From positions 930,001 through 994,000 of the forward strand of contig CBDAQA010000025.1 of NCBI GenBank assembly GCA_965198865.1: a stretch of DNA of 64,000 bases. Reading direction: 5' to 3'. Position 1 is the first letter of the stretch. Each line of letters starts with the position of its first letter. Below the pieces are notes generated by a model. The model searched no databases and was not told the origin of the DNA. It saw only the letters and a program-made list of their open reading frames with translations. Shown here piece after piece: positions 35,538-44,636 of the stretch. The DNA is from CBDAQA01 sp965198865 (GTDB lineage: Bacteria > Planctomycetota > Phycisphaerae > Tepidisphaerales > Tepidisphaeraceae). A program made the position numbers and the translations under genes.

Positions 35538-37826
35538 ATGCCTGCCCATCGCCCGCTTTGCGTTGCTAAGTTGGCCGTTCTGCTGCTGCTGACCCCGTTC
35601 GCCGTGGCCGCCGGGCCGACGACGGCGCCCATCACGGCACCCACCACCGCACCGGCGTGGCAGCCGGTGCCGGGCCAGCTGATGACGCGGTGGGCGAAGG
35701 ACGTAGATCCTGCCGCCCCGCTGCCGGAGTACCCGCGGCCGCAGATGGTCCGCAAGGCGTGGCAGAACCTGAACGGGCTGTGGGACTACGCCGTGGTCGA
35801 CAAGGGGGCGACGGCCACGCCGGCGGCGCACGACGGGAAGCTGCTGGTGCCGTTCCCGATCCAGTCGGCGCTGAGCGGCGTGAAGCGGCAGGTGTCGCCG
35901 GAGCAGCGCCTGTTCTACCACCGCACGTTCACCGTGCCGCCGGCGTGGAATAACCAGGCCGTGCTGTTGCACTTCGGGGCCGTCGACTACGAGTCGGTCG
36001 TGAGCGTGAACGGCCGGGAGGTGGGCCGACACGTGGGCGGGTACGACCCGTTCACGTTCGACGTGACGTCGGCGTTGAAGCTGGGCGAGAACGACCTGGC
36101 CGTGAACGTGTACGACGCGACGGGCGTCGACCAGCCGACCGGCAAGCAGCGGATCAAGACCAGCGGGATCTTCTACACCAACTGCACCGGCATCTGGCAG
36201 ACCGTGTGGCTGGAGCCGGTGCCGACGCTGCACGTCTCGGCGTTGAAGATCGTGCCGGACGTGGACGGCTCGACGCTGCGGTTGACGGTGACGGCCAGCG
36301 GCGGCGGCGGCGGCGGCGCGACGGTCTCGGTCACGGCCGGCGCGGACGGCAAGCCGGTGGCGACGGGCACCGGCCAGACCGGGTCCGAGATCGCGGTGCC
36401 GATCGCTGCGGCGCACCTGTGGACGCCCGATGACCCCTACCTGTACTCGCTGCACGTGGCGATCCGTCAGGGCGACAGGGTGCTCGACGCCGTCGACAGC
36501 TACTTCGCCATGCGGAAGGTGTCGCTCGGCAAGGACGCCAAGGGGCGCACGCGGATCCTGCTGAACAACCAGTTCGTGTTCCAGCGCGGCGTGCTGGACC
36601 AGGGGTACTGGCCGGACGGCATCTACACGGCCCCGACGGACGCGGCGTTGCGGTCGGACGTGGACCTGGCGAAGCGGCTGGGGTTCAACCTCAATCGCAA
36701 GCACGTCAAGGTCGAGCCGGACCGGTGGTACTACTGGTGCGACCAGCGGGGCTTGCTGGTGTGGCAGGACATGCCGTCGGCGTTCAGCCGGCCGGGGAGC
36801 GCGATGCCCGCGCCGGCGAGAGCGCAGTTCATCACGGAGCTGACCCGGCTGGTCGAGACGCACGCGAACCACCCGAGCATCGTGGTGTGGACGACGTTCA
36901 ACGAGGGCTGGGGCGAGCACGACGTGAAGCCGCTGGTGGACCTGGTGCGCCGGCTGGACCCGACCCGGCTGGTGAACGACGCCAGCGGGTGGGTCGACGT
37001 GGCCGGCGCGGGCGACCTCCGCGACACGCACCATTACCCGGAGCCGGCATGCACCGACCCCGAGCCGACCCGGGCCGTCGTGTGCGGCGAGTTCGGCGGG
37101 CTGGGGATGCGGGTGCCAGGCCACTCGTGGACAGATGCGTCGTGGGGCTACCAGGGGTTGGCCAGCGGGAGCTGGAGCCTGACCCGGCAGTTCCAGAAGC
37201 TGATCAGGCAGGCGTACGGCCTGCGGGACGAGCGGGCGATGAGCGCGTACGTCTACACGCAGCTGACCGACGTGGAGAACGAGAGCAACGGGATGGTGAC
37301 GTACGACCGGGCGGTGATGAAGCCCGACGGAGCCATCGCCGCCGCCGCCAACGCCGGCCAGTTCGTGCCGCTGCCGCCGAACCCGCACCCGGAGTTGGTC
37401 CCCACCTCCGCCGACGAGGCCCAGACGTGGCGATACACCACCGACAAGCCGGCCGACGATTGGGTGAAGCCCGCGTTCGACGCCAAGGGGTGGAAGCAAG
37501 GCCCCGGCGCGTTCGGCCACGGCGTAGGCCATCCGGGCACGCCGTGGACCACCGGCGACATCTGGCTGCGGCGTACCGTCACGCTGCCGGAGAAGCTGCC
37601 GGCGAAGATCGACGTGCTGACGTTCCACGACGAGGACGTGGAGGTGTACGCGAACGGCATCGCGGCCGCGTCGGCCGGCGGGCACGTGCCGGACTACGTC
37701 CGGCTGCCGATGTCGGCCGACGCGCGGACGGCCCTCACGCTGGGCGAGAACGTGATCGCCGTCCACTGCCACCAGACGGTCGGCTTGCAGTACATCGACG
37801 TGGGGCTGATCGCGGGGGGGAAGTAA
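35538..37826 (+). CDS. Secreted glycoside hydrolase family 2 enzyme
   Basis: A 762-residue GH2 enzyme (beta-galactosidase/mannosidase/glucuronidase superfamily), exported by the signal peptide MPAHRPLCVAKLAVLLLL and followed by a TAPITAPTTAP linker. Order: sugar-binding jelly roll (about 65-235, WQNLNGLWDYAVV, GVDQPTGKQRIKTSGIFYTN), Ig-like domain (about 235-330), TIM barrel (about 330-600), then an extra beta-sandwich (about 630-762, FHDEDVEVYANGIAA). Acid/base E456 is in WTTFNEGWGE and nucleophile E518 in VVCGEFGGLG. AAGGAGGT precedes the ATG. The exact substrate cannot be fixed by sequence. Its stop is 50 bases from the convergent dnaE stop, with a palindromic repeat between. Confidence 0.93.
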   Translation: MPAHRPLCVAKLAVLLLLTPFAVAAGPTTAPITAPTTAPAWQPVPGQLMTRWAKDVDPAAPLPEYPRPQMVRKAWQNLNGLWDYAVVDKGATATPAAHDGKLLVPFPIQSALSGVKRQVSPEQRLFYHRTFTVPPAWNNQAVLLHFGAVDYESVVSVNGREVGRHVGGYDPFTFDVTSALKLGENDLAVNVYDATGVDQPTGKQRIKTSGIFYTNCTGIWQTVWLEPVPTLHVSALKIVPDVDGSTLRLTVTASGGGGGGATVSVTAGADGKPVATGTGQTGSEIAVPIAAAHLWTPDDPYLYSLHVAIRQGDRVLDAVDSYFAMRKVSLGKDAKGRTRILLNNQFVFQRGVLDQGYWPDGIYTAPTDAALRSDVDLAKRLGFNLNRKHVKVEPDRWYYWCDQRGLLVWQDMPSAFSRPGSAMPAPARAQFITELTRLVETHANHPSIVVWTTFNEGWGEHDVKPLVDLVRRLDPTRLVNDASGWVDVAGAGDLRDTHHYPEPACTDPEPTRAVVCGEFGGLGMRVPGHSWTDASWGYQGLASGSWSLTRQFQKLIRQAYGLRDERAMSAYVYTQLTDVENESNGMVTYDRAVMKPDGAIAAAANAGQFVPLPPNPHPELVPTSADEAQTWRYTTDKPADDWVKPAFDAKGWKQGPGAFGHGVGHPGTPWTTGDIWLRRTVTLPEKLPAKIDVLTFHDEDVEVYANGIAAASAGGHVPDYVRLPMSADARTALTLGENVIAVHCHQTVGLQYIDVGLIAGGK

Positions 37827-37838
37827 CTGGAGGTACCC

Positions 37839-37860
37839 CCTGCTCGCTGAAGCGAGCAGG
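37839..37860. repeat. CTCGCTGAAGCGAG palindrome, third copy
   Basis: A 22-base palindrome with perfect 10-bp arms (CCTGCTCGCT / AGCGAGCAGG) between the convergent GH2 and dnaE stops. It is identical in core to the copies at 31061-31132. It may terminate transcription from both sides, although no T-tract is present. Confidence 0.75.
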
Positions 37861-37875
37861 CGGGGAAAGGTGCCC

Positions 37876-40800
37876 TCACACCGCGTCCTCCAGTTCTGCC
37901 TCGGGGAGCAGGTCGCCCTCATTGGCCGTGTTGGTCGGCGTCTCGTCCGCGGCGTCCTCCTTGAACAGTCGGGCCTGCTCCAGCCGCTTGCGGCGCTTCG
38001 CGCCGGCGCCGGCGAGGTCGACGGCGCCGTGGCCGAGCAGGTGCTCGACGTCGTCGACCAACGCGGGGGAGGGCTTGACGCCGTGCTGCTTGTCGATCGA
38101 CAGCATGGCCCTGCCCTGGGCCGTGTTGACCTGGAAGTAGACGGGCGTGGCGCCCTTGTGGCGGGCGAGCATGCCGGGGACGTCGGTCAGGGCCGCGGCG
38201 TCGTGGCGGGCGCCGTCGAGCCTGATGCAGACGGCGGTCGTCAGCTTCGCCACGGCGTCGGCGACGGGGATGATCTCGTTCACCATCAGGTTCGGCGTCT
38301 CGCGCTTCTTGTCGACCTTGGCCTTGACGAACACGATCTTGTCGACCGCCAGCGCGTCGGGGTACTGGGCGGTGATGGCGGCGTAGGCCTCGGCGAAGAC
38401 CATACCCTCCATCACGCCGTCCAGGTCCTCCAACGCGATGATGCACCACGGCATGCCGGCGCTGCGGCCGGTCTTGGCCACCTTCTTCGACACCCGGCTG
38501 AGCATGCCGCCGATCATCACCTCGGTCCCCTCGCTCATGGCCATCGCCTCCCTCGTGCTGGCCGTGGTGAACCGCTCGATCGTCACCTGCTGATCGGTCA
38601 GCGGGTGGCTGGTGATGTAGAACCCGAGCAGCTCCTTCTCGAACTTCAGCAGCTCGGCGTTCTCGAACTCCTCCACGTTCGGCAGCGCCCCGCCCATCAC
38701 CGACGCCGCCGTCGGCGCCGCCGCCGCCGCCGCCACGGCCGGCCCGCCGAACATGCTCATCTGCCCGTTCCGCCGGTCGGCCTGGGTCTGCTGGCCCGAC
38801 TCGAACGCCTGCGTCGCCAGCTGCATCAGTTGCGCTCGGTTGGCGCCGGTGCTGGCGAACGCCCCGCACTTGGCCAGCGCCTCGATGGTCGACTTGCCCA
38901 CGGCCCGCAGGTCGACCCGCTCGCAGAAGTCGTACAGGTTCGGGTAGTTCCCCTTGGCGACCCGCTCGGCGACGATTGCCTCGACCGCCTTCTCGCCCAC
39001 GCCGCGCACGGCCGCCAGGCCGAAGCGAATGACGCCCTCCACCTTGGGGGCAGCCTTCTTGCCCCGGCCCTTCGGCTTCTCATCGACCGTCGTGTAGACC
39101 GGCGTGAAGTCCTTGGCCGAGACGTTGACGTCCGGCGGCAGCACCTTGATGCCCTTGGTCCCGTCGGCCAGCGTCATGCGGCGGCACTCGTCGATGTACT
39201 CGACCACCTTCTCGGTCGTGCCCATCTCGAACGTCAGCACGGCCGACATGTACTCGACCGGGTGGTACGTCTTCATGTACGCCGTCTGGTAGGCGACGAT
39301 GGCGTAGCGGGCACTGTGAGATTTGTTGAACCCATAGCCCCCGAACTTCAGGATGAAGTCAAAGATCTCCTCGGCCTTCTCCTTGGAGACGCCCTTGTCC
39401 ATGGTCCCCTTGAGGAATGCGGGCTGGAACTTGGCGATGATCTCCGTGTTTTTCTTGCTGATCGCCTTGATCAGCTTGTAGGCGTTCGACAGCTCGATCC
39501 CGCCGAGCTGGTTGAACACCTGCATTACTTGCTCCTGGTAGCACATAATTCCGTACGTCTCGGCCAGGATGCCATCCATAATGGGATGGACCTGCGGAAC
39601 GGGTTCCTTCCCATGCTTTCGAGCGCAGTAGGACGGGATGAGCTCCATCGGTCCCGGCCGGTAGAGCGCGTTCGCAGCAATGAGGTCCTCAATGCGGTCC
39701 GGCACCATCTTCATCAGCAGGTCCTGCATGCCCCCTGATTCGAACTGGAACACGGCACGCGTCTCGCCGCGTTGGAACAACTGGTAAACGCGCGTGTCCG
39801 TCAGGTCGATCTTGTCGACCTCGTACCGCCCGCGGCTGTCGAACTCGGGCACCGGCTGCCCCTCGATCCACTTCACCGGGCGGGTGTCGCGGGTCTCGCG
39901 CTCCAGGTCGATGCTGCGCGTGAGGGCCGTTAGCGTGCGCAGGCCCAGGAAGTCCATTTTGAGCAGGCCGCACTTCTCGGCGACGGGGCCTTCGAACTGG
40001 GTGAGGACGTTGCCGTCGCTGTCGCGGTAGAGCGGGACGATGCCGTCGAGCGGCTGGTCGGCGATGATCACGCCGGCCGCGTGGCAGCCGGCGTTGCGGG
40101 CCATGCCCTCCAGCTTCGTGGCGTAGTCGATCACGTTCGTGATCATCGGGCTGGACCGGATGAACGCGTCCAGTTCCGGCACGCCGTCGATCGCCTTCCT
40201 CAACGTCATGCCGGGCGTGCCGGGGATCAGCTTGGTCAGCTTGTCGATCTCGGCCAACGGCACGCCCAGCACGCGCCCCACGTCCTTGCACGCCGCCTTG
40301 GCCGCCAACGTGCCGAAGGTGATGATCTGGGCGACGTGCCCGTACTTGTTGCGGACGTACTCGATCACCTTCTGCCGGCCGTCCTGGCAGATGTCGATGT
40401 CGATGTCCGGCATCTCGTTCCGGCTGGGGTCCATGAACCGCTCGAACAGCAGCTTGTATGTGATCGGGTCGACGTTGCAGAGCCCCAGCAGGAACGCCAC
40501 CATGCTCCCCACGCCCGAACCTCTGGCCCCGACCGGGATGCCCTGGCTGCGGGCGTAGTTGCAGAAGTCCCAGTTGATCAGGAAGTAGCTGCAGAAGCTC
40601 TTGGCGGCGATGACGGTGATCTCGTATTCCAGCCGGTCGCGCACGGCCTTGGTCACCTCTCGCGTGCCGTAGCGCCACTCCAGGCCGACCTCGCACAGCT
40701 GCCGCAGGTAGCGCTCGTCATCCTTCATCACGGGGACCGGCTGGCCCTGGGGGACCGGCACGAGCGTGGCCGCCGGCAGGCCTGCGGGGATGATCGCGTC

Positions 40801-41682
40801 GTCCAGCTTTTCCGGCTCCACCTTGTAAACCGGCGCGTACCGCTTGCTGAAGTCCAGCTGTAGGTCACACAGGGCTGCAATGCGCGTCGTGTTCTCGATC
40901 GCCTGGTCGAAGTGCCCCAGCGCCGCCACCATCTCGTCCGGCGACTTGAGGTACAGCTCCTTCGGGTACTTCAGCCGGCTCTCGTCGCTCTGCAGCTTGC
41001 CCATGCTGATGCAGCAGAGCACATCGTGTACGCGGTGATCGTCGGCCGTCAGGAAGTGGACGTCGTTCGTCGCCACCAGCCCGATGCCGCACTTCTTGGC
41101 CAGCTCGGCCAGCTCGGGGTTGACCTCGTTCTGTTCCTTGATGTGGTTCTGCACCTCGATGAAGAACCGGTCGGGCCCGAAGATCTCTAGGTAGGTCTCT
41201 GCCGTCGCCTTGGCCTCGGCCATCTTGCCACGCCGCATGAAGGCGCTGGGGATCTCCCCGCCCAGGCAGGCGCTGGTCGCGATCAGCCCATTGCTGTGCG
41301 CCCGCAGGATTTCCTTGTCGATCCGCGGCTTGTAGTAGAACCCGTCGCGGTAGGCGCTGCTGCTCAGCTTCAGCAGGTTGTGGTACCCCTCCAGGTTCTG
41401 CGCCAACAGCAACAGATGGTAAGCCGTCTCGCCCGGCGTGCCGCTCTTCTCGCGCCGGTCGCCGGGGGCCATGTAGGCCTCCATGCCTAGGATGGGCTTG
41501 ATGCCCTCCTTCTTGCACTCGTTGAAGAACTCGACCACGCCGAACATGCAGCCGTGGTCGGTGATCGCCAGGCTGTCCATGCCCAACTTTTTGGCCTGTT
41601 TCACGAGCTCCGGGATCTTATTGGCCCCGTCGAGGAGGCTGTAGTGCGTGTGGACGTGCAGGTGGGCGAAGGTGCTCGGCAT
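37876..41682 (-). CDS. dnaE: DNA polymerase III alpha subunit
   Basis: The replicative polymerase catalytic subunit, 1268 residues. The N-terminal PHP domain starts FAHLHVHTHYSLLDGANKIP and keeps HxHxH, SLAITDHGCMFG and later His/Asp ligands, so metal binding in PHP may be intact. The C-family polymerase core has RGSGVGSMVAFLLGL, MPDIDIDICQDGR (catalytic Asp pair), GCHAAGVIIAD and LKMDFLGLRTL. A helix-hairpin-helix and an OB fold (GGMLSRVSKKVAKTGRSAGM) follow. The acidic tail LLPEAELEDAV may help contact other replisome parts (inference). An Ala-rich linker (AVAAAAAAPTAAS) near residue 990 precedes the OB region. Single gene, no operon visible. Confidence 0.97.
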   Translation of the reverse strand: MPSTFAHLHVHTHYSLLDGANKIPELVKQAKKLGMDSLAITDHGCMFGVVEFFNECKKEGIKPILGMEAYMAPGDRREKSGTPGETAYHLLLLAQNLEGYHNLLKLSSSAYRDGFYYKPRIDKEILRAHSNGLIATSACLGGEIPSAFMRRGKMAEAKATAETYLEIFGPDRFFIEVQNHIKEQNEVNPELAELAKKCGIGLVATNDVHFLTADDHRVHDVLCCISMGKLQSDESRLKYPKELYLKSPDEMVAALGHFDQAIENTTRIAALCDLQLDFSKRYAPVYKVEPEKLDDAIIPAGLPAATLVPVPQGQPVPVMKDDERYLRQLCEVGLEWRYGTREVTKAVRDRLEYEITVIAAKSFCSYFLINWDFCNYARSQGIPVGARGSGVGSMVAFLLGLCNVDPITYKLLFERFMDPSRNEMPDIDIDICQDGRQKVIEYVRNKYGHVAQIITFGTLAAKAACKDVGRVLGVPLAEIDKLTKLIPGTPGMTLRKAIDGVPELDAFIRSSPMITNVIDYATKLEGMARNAGCHAAGVIIADQPLDGIVPLYRDSDGNVLTQFEGPVAEKCGLLKMDFLGLRTLTALTRSIDLERETRDTRPVKWIEGQPVPEFDSRGRYEVDKIDLTDTRVYQLFQRGETRAVFQFESGGMQDLLMKMVPDRIEDLIAANALYRPGPMELIPSYCARKHGKEPVPQVHPIMDGILAETYGIMCYQEQVMQVFNQLGGIELSNAYKLIKAISKKNTEIIAKFQPAFLKGTMDKGVSKEKAEEIFDFILKFGGYGFNKSHSARYAIVAYQTAYMKTYHPVEYMSAVLTFEMGTTEKVVEYIDECRRMTLADGTKGIKVLPPDVNVSAKDFTPVYTTVDEKPKGRGKKAAPKVEGVIRFGLAAVRGVGEKAVEAIVAERVAKGNYPNLYDFCERVDLRAVGKSTIEALAKCGAFASTGANRAQLMQLATQAFESGQQTQADRRNGQMSMFGGPAVAAAAAAPTAASVMGGALPNVEEFENAELLKFEKELLGFYITSHPLTDQQVTIERFTTASTREAMAMSEGTEVMIGGMLSRVSKKVAKTGRSAGMPWCIIALEDLDGVMEGMVFAEAYAAITAQYPDALAVDKIVFVKAKVDKKRETPNLMVNEIIPVADAVAKLTTAVCIRLDGARHDAAALTDVPGMLARHKGATPVYFQVNTAQGRAMLSIDKQHGVKPSPALVDDVEHLLGHGAVDLAGAGAKRRKRLEQARLFKEDAADETPTNTANEGDLLPEAELEDAV

Positions 41683-41808
41683 GGGCGGCAGTTTATCCCC
41701 CCTCCTAACAGAGGGCGAATTGACCGCGGCGTGATGACAAGCCCGGCCACCGACGATTCCCCTGCTTTTCGACGTTGCCTTTGGCGACGATTCGGCTTTA
41801 CTGCCCCC

Positions 41809-43056
41809 ATGCCGATCGAGCAGCGACGAACGCCCCGTGTCCTGCTCACCTCAATCTCCGGCGGGTGGCCGGCGCTGCTGCGGCTGCCCTCCATGTTGCG
41901 GGCGGCCGGCGTGCACGTCACGGCGCTCGTCCCGGTCAAGTCGAAGCTGCGATGGTCCCGGTCGGTCGACCAGTGGCTCCCCGCTCCCCGATCCGACCCG
42001 GCTGGGTTCGTCGACGATCTCCGCGCCGCCACCACCGCCCGGGCCTACGACTGGGTCGCCACGACCGACGACCCCACCATCGCACTCCTCGCCGGGGCCG
42101 CCGACCACGCGTCGGCGGACCTGCAGCCGTGGTTCGACACCGTCCTGCCCCTCCCCCGCGACCGCCGGCCCTTCCTGACGCGGAAGGCACCCCTAGCCGA
42201 CGCCGGCGCGCGGGGCCGGGTGCGCACGCCACGGTCCGTCGTGTGCGCGTCCGCCGCCGAGATCGGGGCAGCGGCCGAATCGATCGGCCTGCCGGTCATC
42301 GTCAAGGCCGACCAGGGGTACTCCGGCAACGGCGTGATCCACGCGACCAATCGCGTCGAGCTGGACGCCGCAGTGCACGCGCTGGCCGGCCGCATGCCGG
42401 TCATCGTCCAGCCGTTCCTGGACGGCCGGGTCGGCTCCACCGTCATCGTTTGCCGCCAGGGCCAACTGGTCGCCGCCACGGCCTCGTACCAGGCGGCCTG
42501 CTTCCCCGAGCCGTTCGGCCCCTCCTGCACGCGGGTGATGTGCGACGTGGACGGTCCCCTGCTGGAGATGGCCAACGCCGTCGCCGAGGTGACCGGTCTG
42601 CACGGCGTCGGCGGGATCGACTGGATCGACGTCCCCGGGCGAACCCCCATGGCCCTGGAGTTCAACGTGCGCCCCGTGCCCACCATGCACCTGGGACACC
42701 GGGTGGGCGTCGACGTCGCGGCGGCCCTGGGGACGATGCTCGGCGGGGAACCCATCGCCCCGCCCGTCCCGCCGCGGTCGGCCGGCGCGGGGGAAAAGGT
42801 CTGCCTGTTCCCCAAGTTCGTCCACCGGGCCATCGCCCATCACGATTGGGCGTCCCTGACCGACCTCGTCGTCCCCGGCCGGGTCGACTGGCCCTGGCGC
42901 GAACCGTGGCTTTTGGCTCGGCAGACCGCGGAGATCGGCAAGATGACCCTGACCGCGTTGAGCCGGGCCGCCCGGGCACCGCGGCAGCGCCGGACCGCAG
43001 CCGCCACCGCCGAGGCACCATCGCTCAAGTCGCTGCCCCTCGCCAACGAGGTCTGA
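41809..43056 (+). CDS. ATP-grasp domain protein
   Basis: A 415-residue protein of the ATP-grasp superfamily, which joins carboxylates to amines or thiols with ATP. The N-terminus RVLLTSISGGWPALLRLPSM looks like a Rossmann-type pre-ATP-grasp domain. The ATP-binding lobe includes GLPVIVKADQGYSGNGVIHA, MPVIVQPFLDGRVGSTVIVC and GVGGIDWIDVPGRTPMALEF with NVRPVPTMHL as the metal-binding loop. The substrate is not identifiable. Start at 41809 is chosen because the domain begins there; an in-frame ATG at 41734 is possible. It stands alone between dnaE (divergent) and a repeat-bearing gap. Confidence 0.8.
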   Translation: MPIEQRRTPRVLLTSISGGWPALLRLPSMLRAAGVHVTALVPVKSKLRWSRSVDQWLPAPRSDPAGFVDDLRAATTARAYDWVATTDDPTIALLAGAADHASADLQPWFDTVLPLPRDRRPFLTRKAPLADAGARGRVRTPRSVVCASAAEIGAAAESIGLPVIVKADQGYSGNGVIHATNRVELDAAVHALAGRMPVIVQPFLDGRVGSTVIVCRQGQLVAATASYQAACFPEPFGPSCTRVMCDVDGPLLEMANAVAEVTGLHGVGGIDWIDVPGRTPMALEFNVRPVPTMHLGHRVGVDVAAALGTMLGGEPIAPPVPPRSAGAGEKVCLFPKFVHRAIAHHDWASLTDLVVPGRVDWPWREPWLLARQTAEIGKMTLTALSRAARAPRQRRTAAATAEAPSLKSLPLANEV

Positions 43057-43389
43057 CTACCGCCGGGCCAAAAGGCCTGCTCATAATCGTACGAGTTACG
43101 CACTCGGTCGGGAAAGCGGCCACGTAGCACGAATGAAGCTCCCTGATTCGTGCTGATTCGTGGCCTCCTCCGTCGCGAACTGAGTAACTCCTACACCTTG
43201 TGATGCCCGACATGGGAGCATCTGGACTACGTTCGCGGGCCCGTGGGCTCGGACCGATAGCAAATTCGCCCGCCGTCAGATCGTTCTGGGGGATGTGATC
43301 TTCCTGAGGGTCGTAAACCCACCCCCGCGTAAACCGCACCCCCCGCCGGGCCGATGAGAGGGTCGTCCACCTCACGGGAGACCCCTCGC
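43057..43389. other. Intergenic region with one palindromic repeat
   Basis: A 333-bp gap without a recognised gene. Besides the repeat at 43118-43165 it contains the leader of the DHH phosphoesterase with GGGAGA near 43376. No RNA was recognised. Confidence 0.5.
43118..43165. repeat. Palindromic GGCCACG/AGCACGAAT repeat
   Basis: Nested inverted arms: GGCCACG (43118-43124) with CGTGGCC (43159-43165), and AGCACGAAT (43126-43134) with ATTCGTGCT (43146-43154). It forms an interrupted hairpin between two plus-strand genes and has no T-tract. Confidence 0.6.
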
Positions 43390-44322
43390 ATGCGACTGCT
43401 GACCCGCTCCGACTTCGACGGTCTGATCTGCGCCGTCCTGCTCAAGCAAGTGGAGCGGATCGACAAGATCGAGTTCGTTCACCCCAAGGACCTGCAGGAC
43501 GGCAAGGTCGCGGTCACCGCCGACGACGTGCTGGCCAACGTCCCGTACGTGGCCGGCTGCGGGCTGTGGTTCGACCACCACTCCAGCGAGATCGAGCGCA
43601 TCGTCAACGCCGGCGTGCCGTTCAAGGGGTCGTGCCACCTCGCCCCCAGCGCCGCCCGCGTCATCTACGACTACTACGGGGGGGCCACCAAGTTCCCCAA
43701 CATCGACGACATGATGACCGGCGTGGACAAGGCCGACTCGGCCCAGTTCACCATGGACGACATCCTCAAGCCTACCGGCTGGAACCTGCTGTCGTTCGTG
43801 ATGGACGCCCGCACCGGGCTGGGCCGGTTCCGCGACTATCGGATCAGCAACTACCAGCTGATGTTCGACCTGATCGACCGCTGTGCCCACATGCCGATCG
43901 ACCAGATCCTAGATCTGCCCGACGTCCGCCAGCGCGTCACCCGCTACTTCGAGCAGGACGGCCCGTTCCGCCAGATGCTGCACGACCGCAGCCACACGGC
44001 CGGCACCTGCGTCGTCACCGACCTCCGCGGCATGGACACGATCTACTGCGGCAACCGCTTCCTGGTCTACGCCCTTCACCCGGAGCAGAACTGCTCGGTC
44101 TGGATCGTCAACGGCCGGGAGAACCGCAACGTCTCGTTCGCCTGCGGCCACAGCATCGTGAACCGCTCGTGCACGGTCGACATCGGCGCCCTGATGCGCC
44201 GCTTCGGCGGCGGCGGCCACAAGGTGGCCGGCACGTGCCAGGTGTCGCACGAGGAGGCCGGCCGGGCCCTGGCGGCCATCGAGGCGGCGCTGGGTCATCT
44301 TCCCGCGAAAAAAGCCGCCTGA
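43390..44322 (+). CDS. DHH family phosphoesterase
   Basis: A 310-residue DHH/DHHA1 protein related to NrnA-type oligoribonucleases and exopolyphosphatases. N-terminal MRLLTRSDFDGLICAVLLKQ supplies a first Asp pair; GLWFDHHSSE is the DHH motif; DDMMTGVDKADS adds a further Asp. The C-terminal DHHA1 domain ends RRFGGGGHKVAGTCQV, the nucleotide-binding GGGH signature. Members cleave short RNA, c-di-nucleotide breakdown products or pAp; which applies here is unknown. ATG at 43390 was chosen because GGGAGA precedes it. A strong terminator lies 117 bases downstream. Confidence 0.9.
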   Translation: MRLLTRSDFDGLICAVLLKQVERIDKIEFVHPKDLQDGKVAVTADDVLANVPYVAGCGLWFDHHSSEIERIVNAGVPFKGSCHLAPSAARVIYDYYGGATKFPNIDDMMTGVDKADSAQFTMDDILKPTGWNLLSFVMDARTGLGRFRDYRISNYQLMFDLIDRCAHMPIDQILDLPDVRQRVTRYFEQDGPFRQMLHDRSHTAGTCVVTDLRGMDTIYCGNRFLVYALHPEQNCSVWIVNGRENRNVSFACGHSIVNRSCTVDIGALMRRFGGGGHKVAGTCQVSHEEAGRALAAIEAALGHLPAKKAA

Positions 44323-44438
44323 GTCCGACGTCCATTAGACCGGCCTCGCCGGGGTTTCCCGTGCCGATCACCAATTCGGTCGGCGTCCACACGGGCAGAG
44401 CCCGGGGCTAACGGACGAAAAACACCCGTCGCCAACGC

Positions 44439-44478
44439 GGAAGGCCCCGCGGACGTCATCCGCGGGGCCTTCCGTTTT
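44439..44478 (+). terminator. Rho-independent terminator
   Basis: Perfect 15-bp arms (44439-44453 and 44459-44473, GGAAGGCCCCGCGGA and its complement) with a 5-base loop, followed by GTTTTC on the plus strand. It ends the DHH phosphoesterase transcript and stops just before the oppositely oriented tRNA-Asp. Confidence 0.85.
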
Positions 44479-44481
44479 CAG

Positions 44482-44555
<74 letters not shown>

Positions 44556-44636
44556 GTCGCTGCTGACCCGTCCCGTTCGACGGGTGCGGAAATTTAGCCG
44601 ATCGACATCCGATGTCAAGTGCGTCGCGCGGACCCC

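Noticed and set aside
41734..41808. Extended N-terminus of the ATP-grasp protein
   Set aside because: The extra 25 residues are Arg/Phe-rich without domain similarity and no better ribosome site supports them; it remains possible but less likely.
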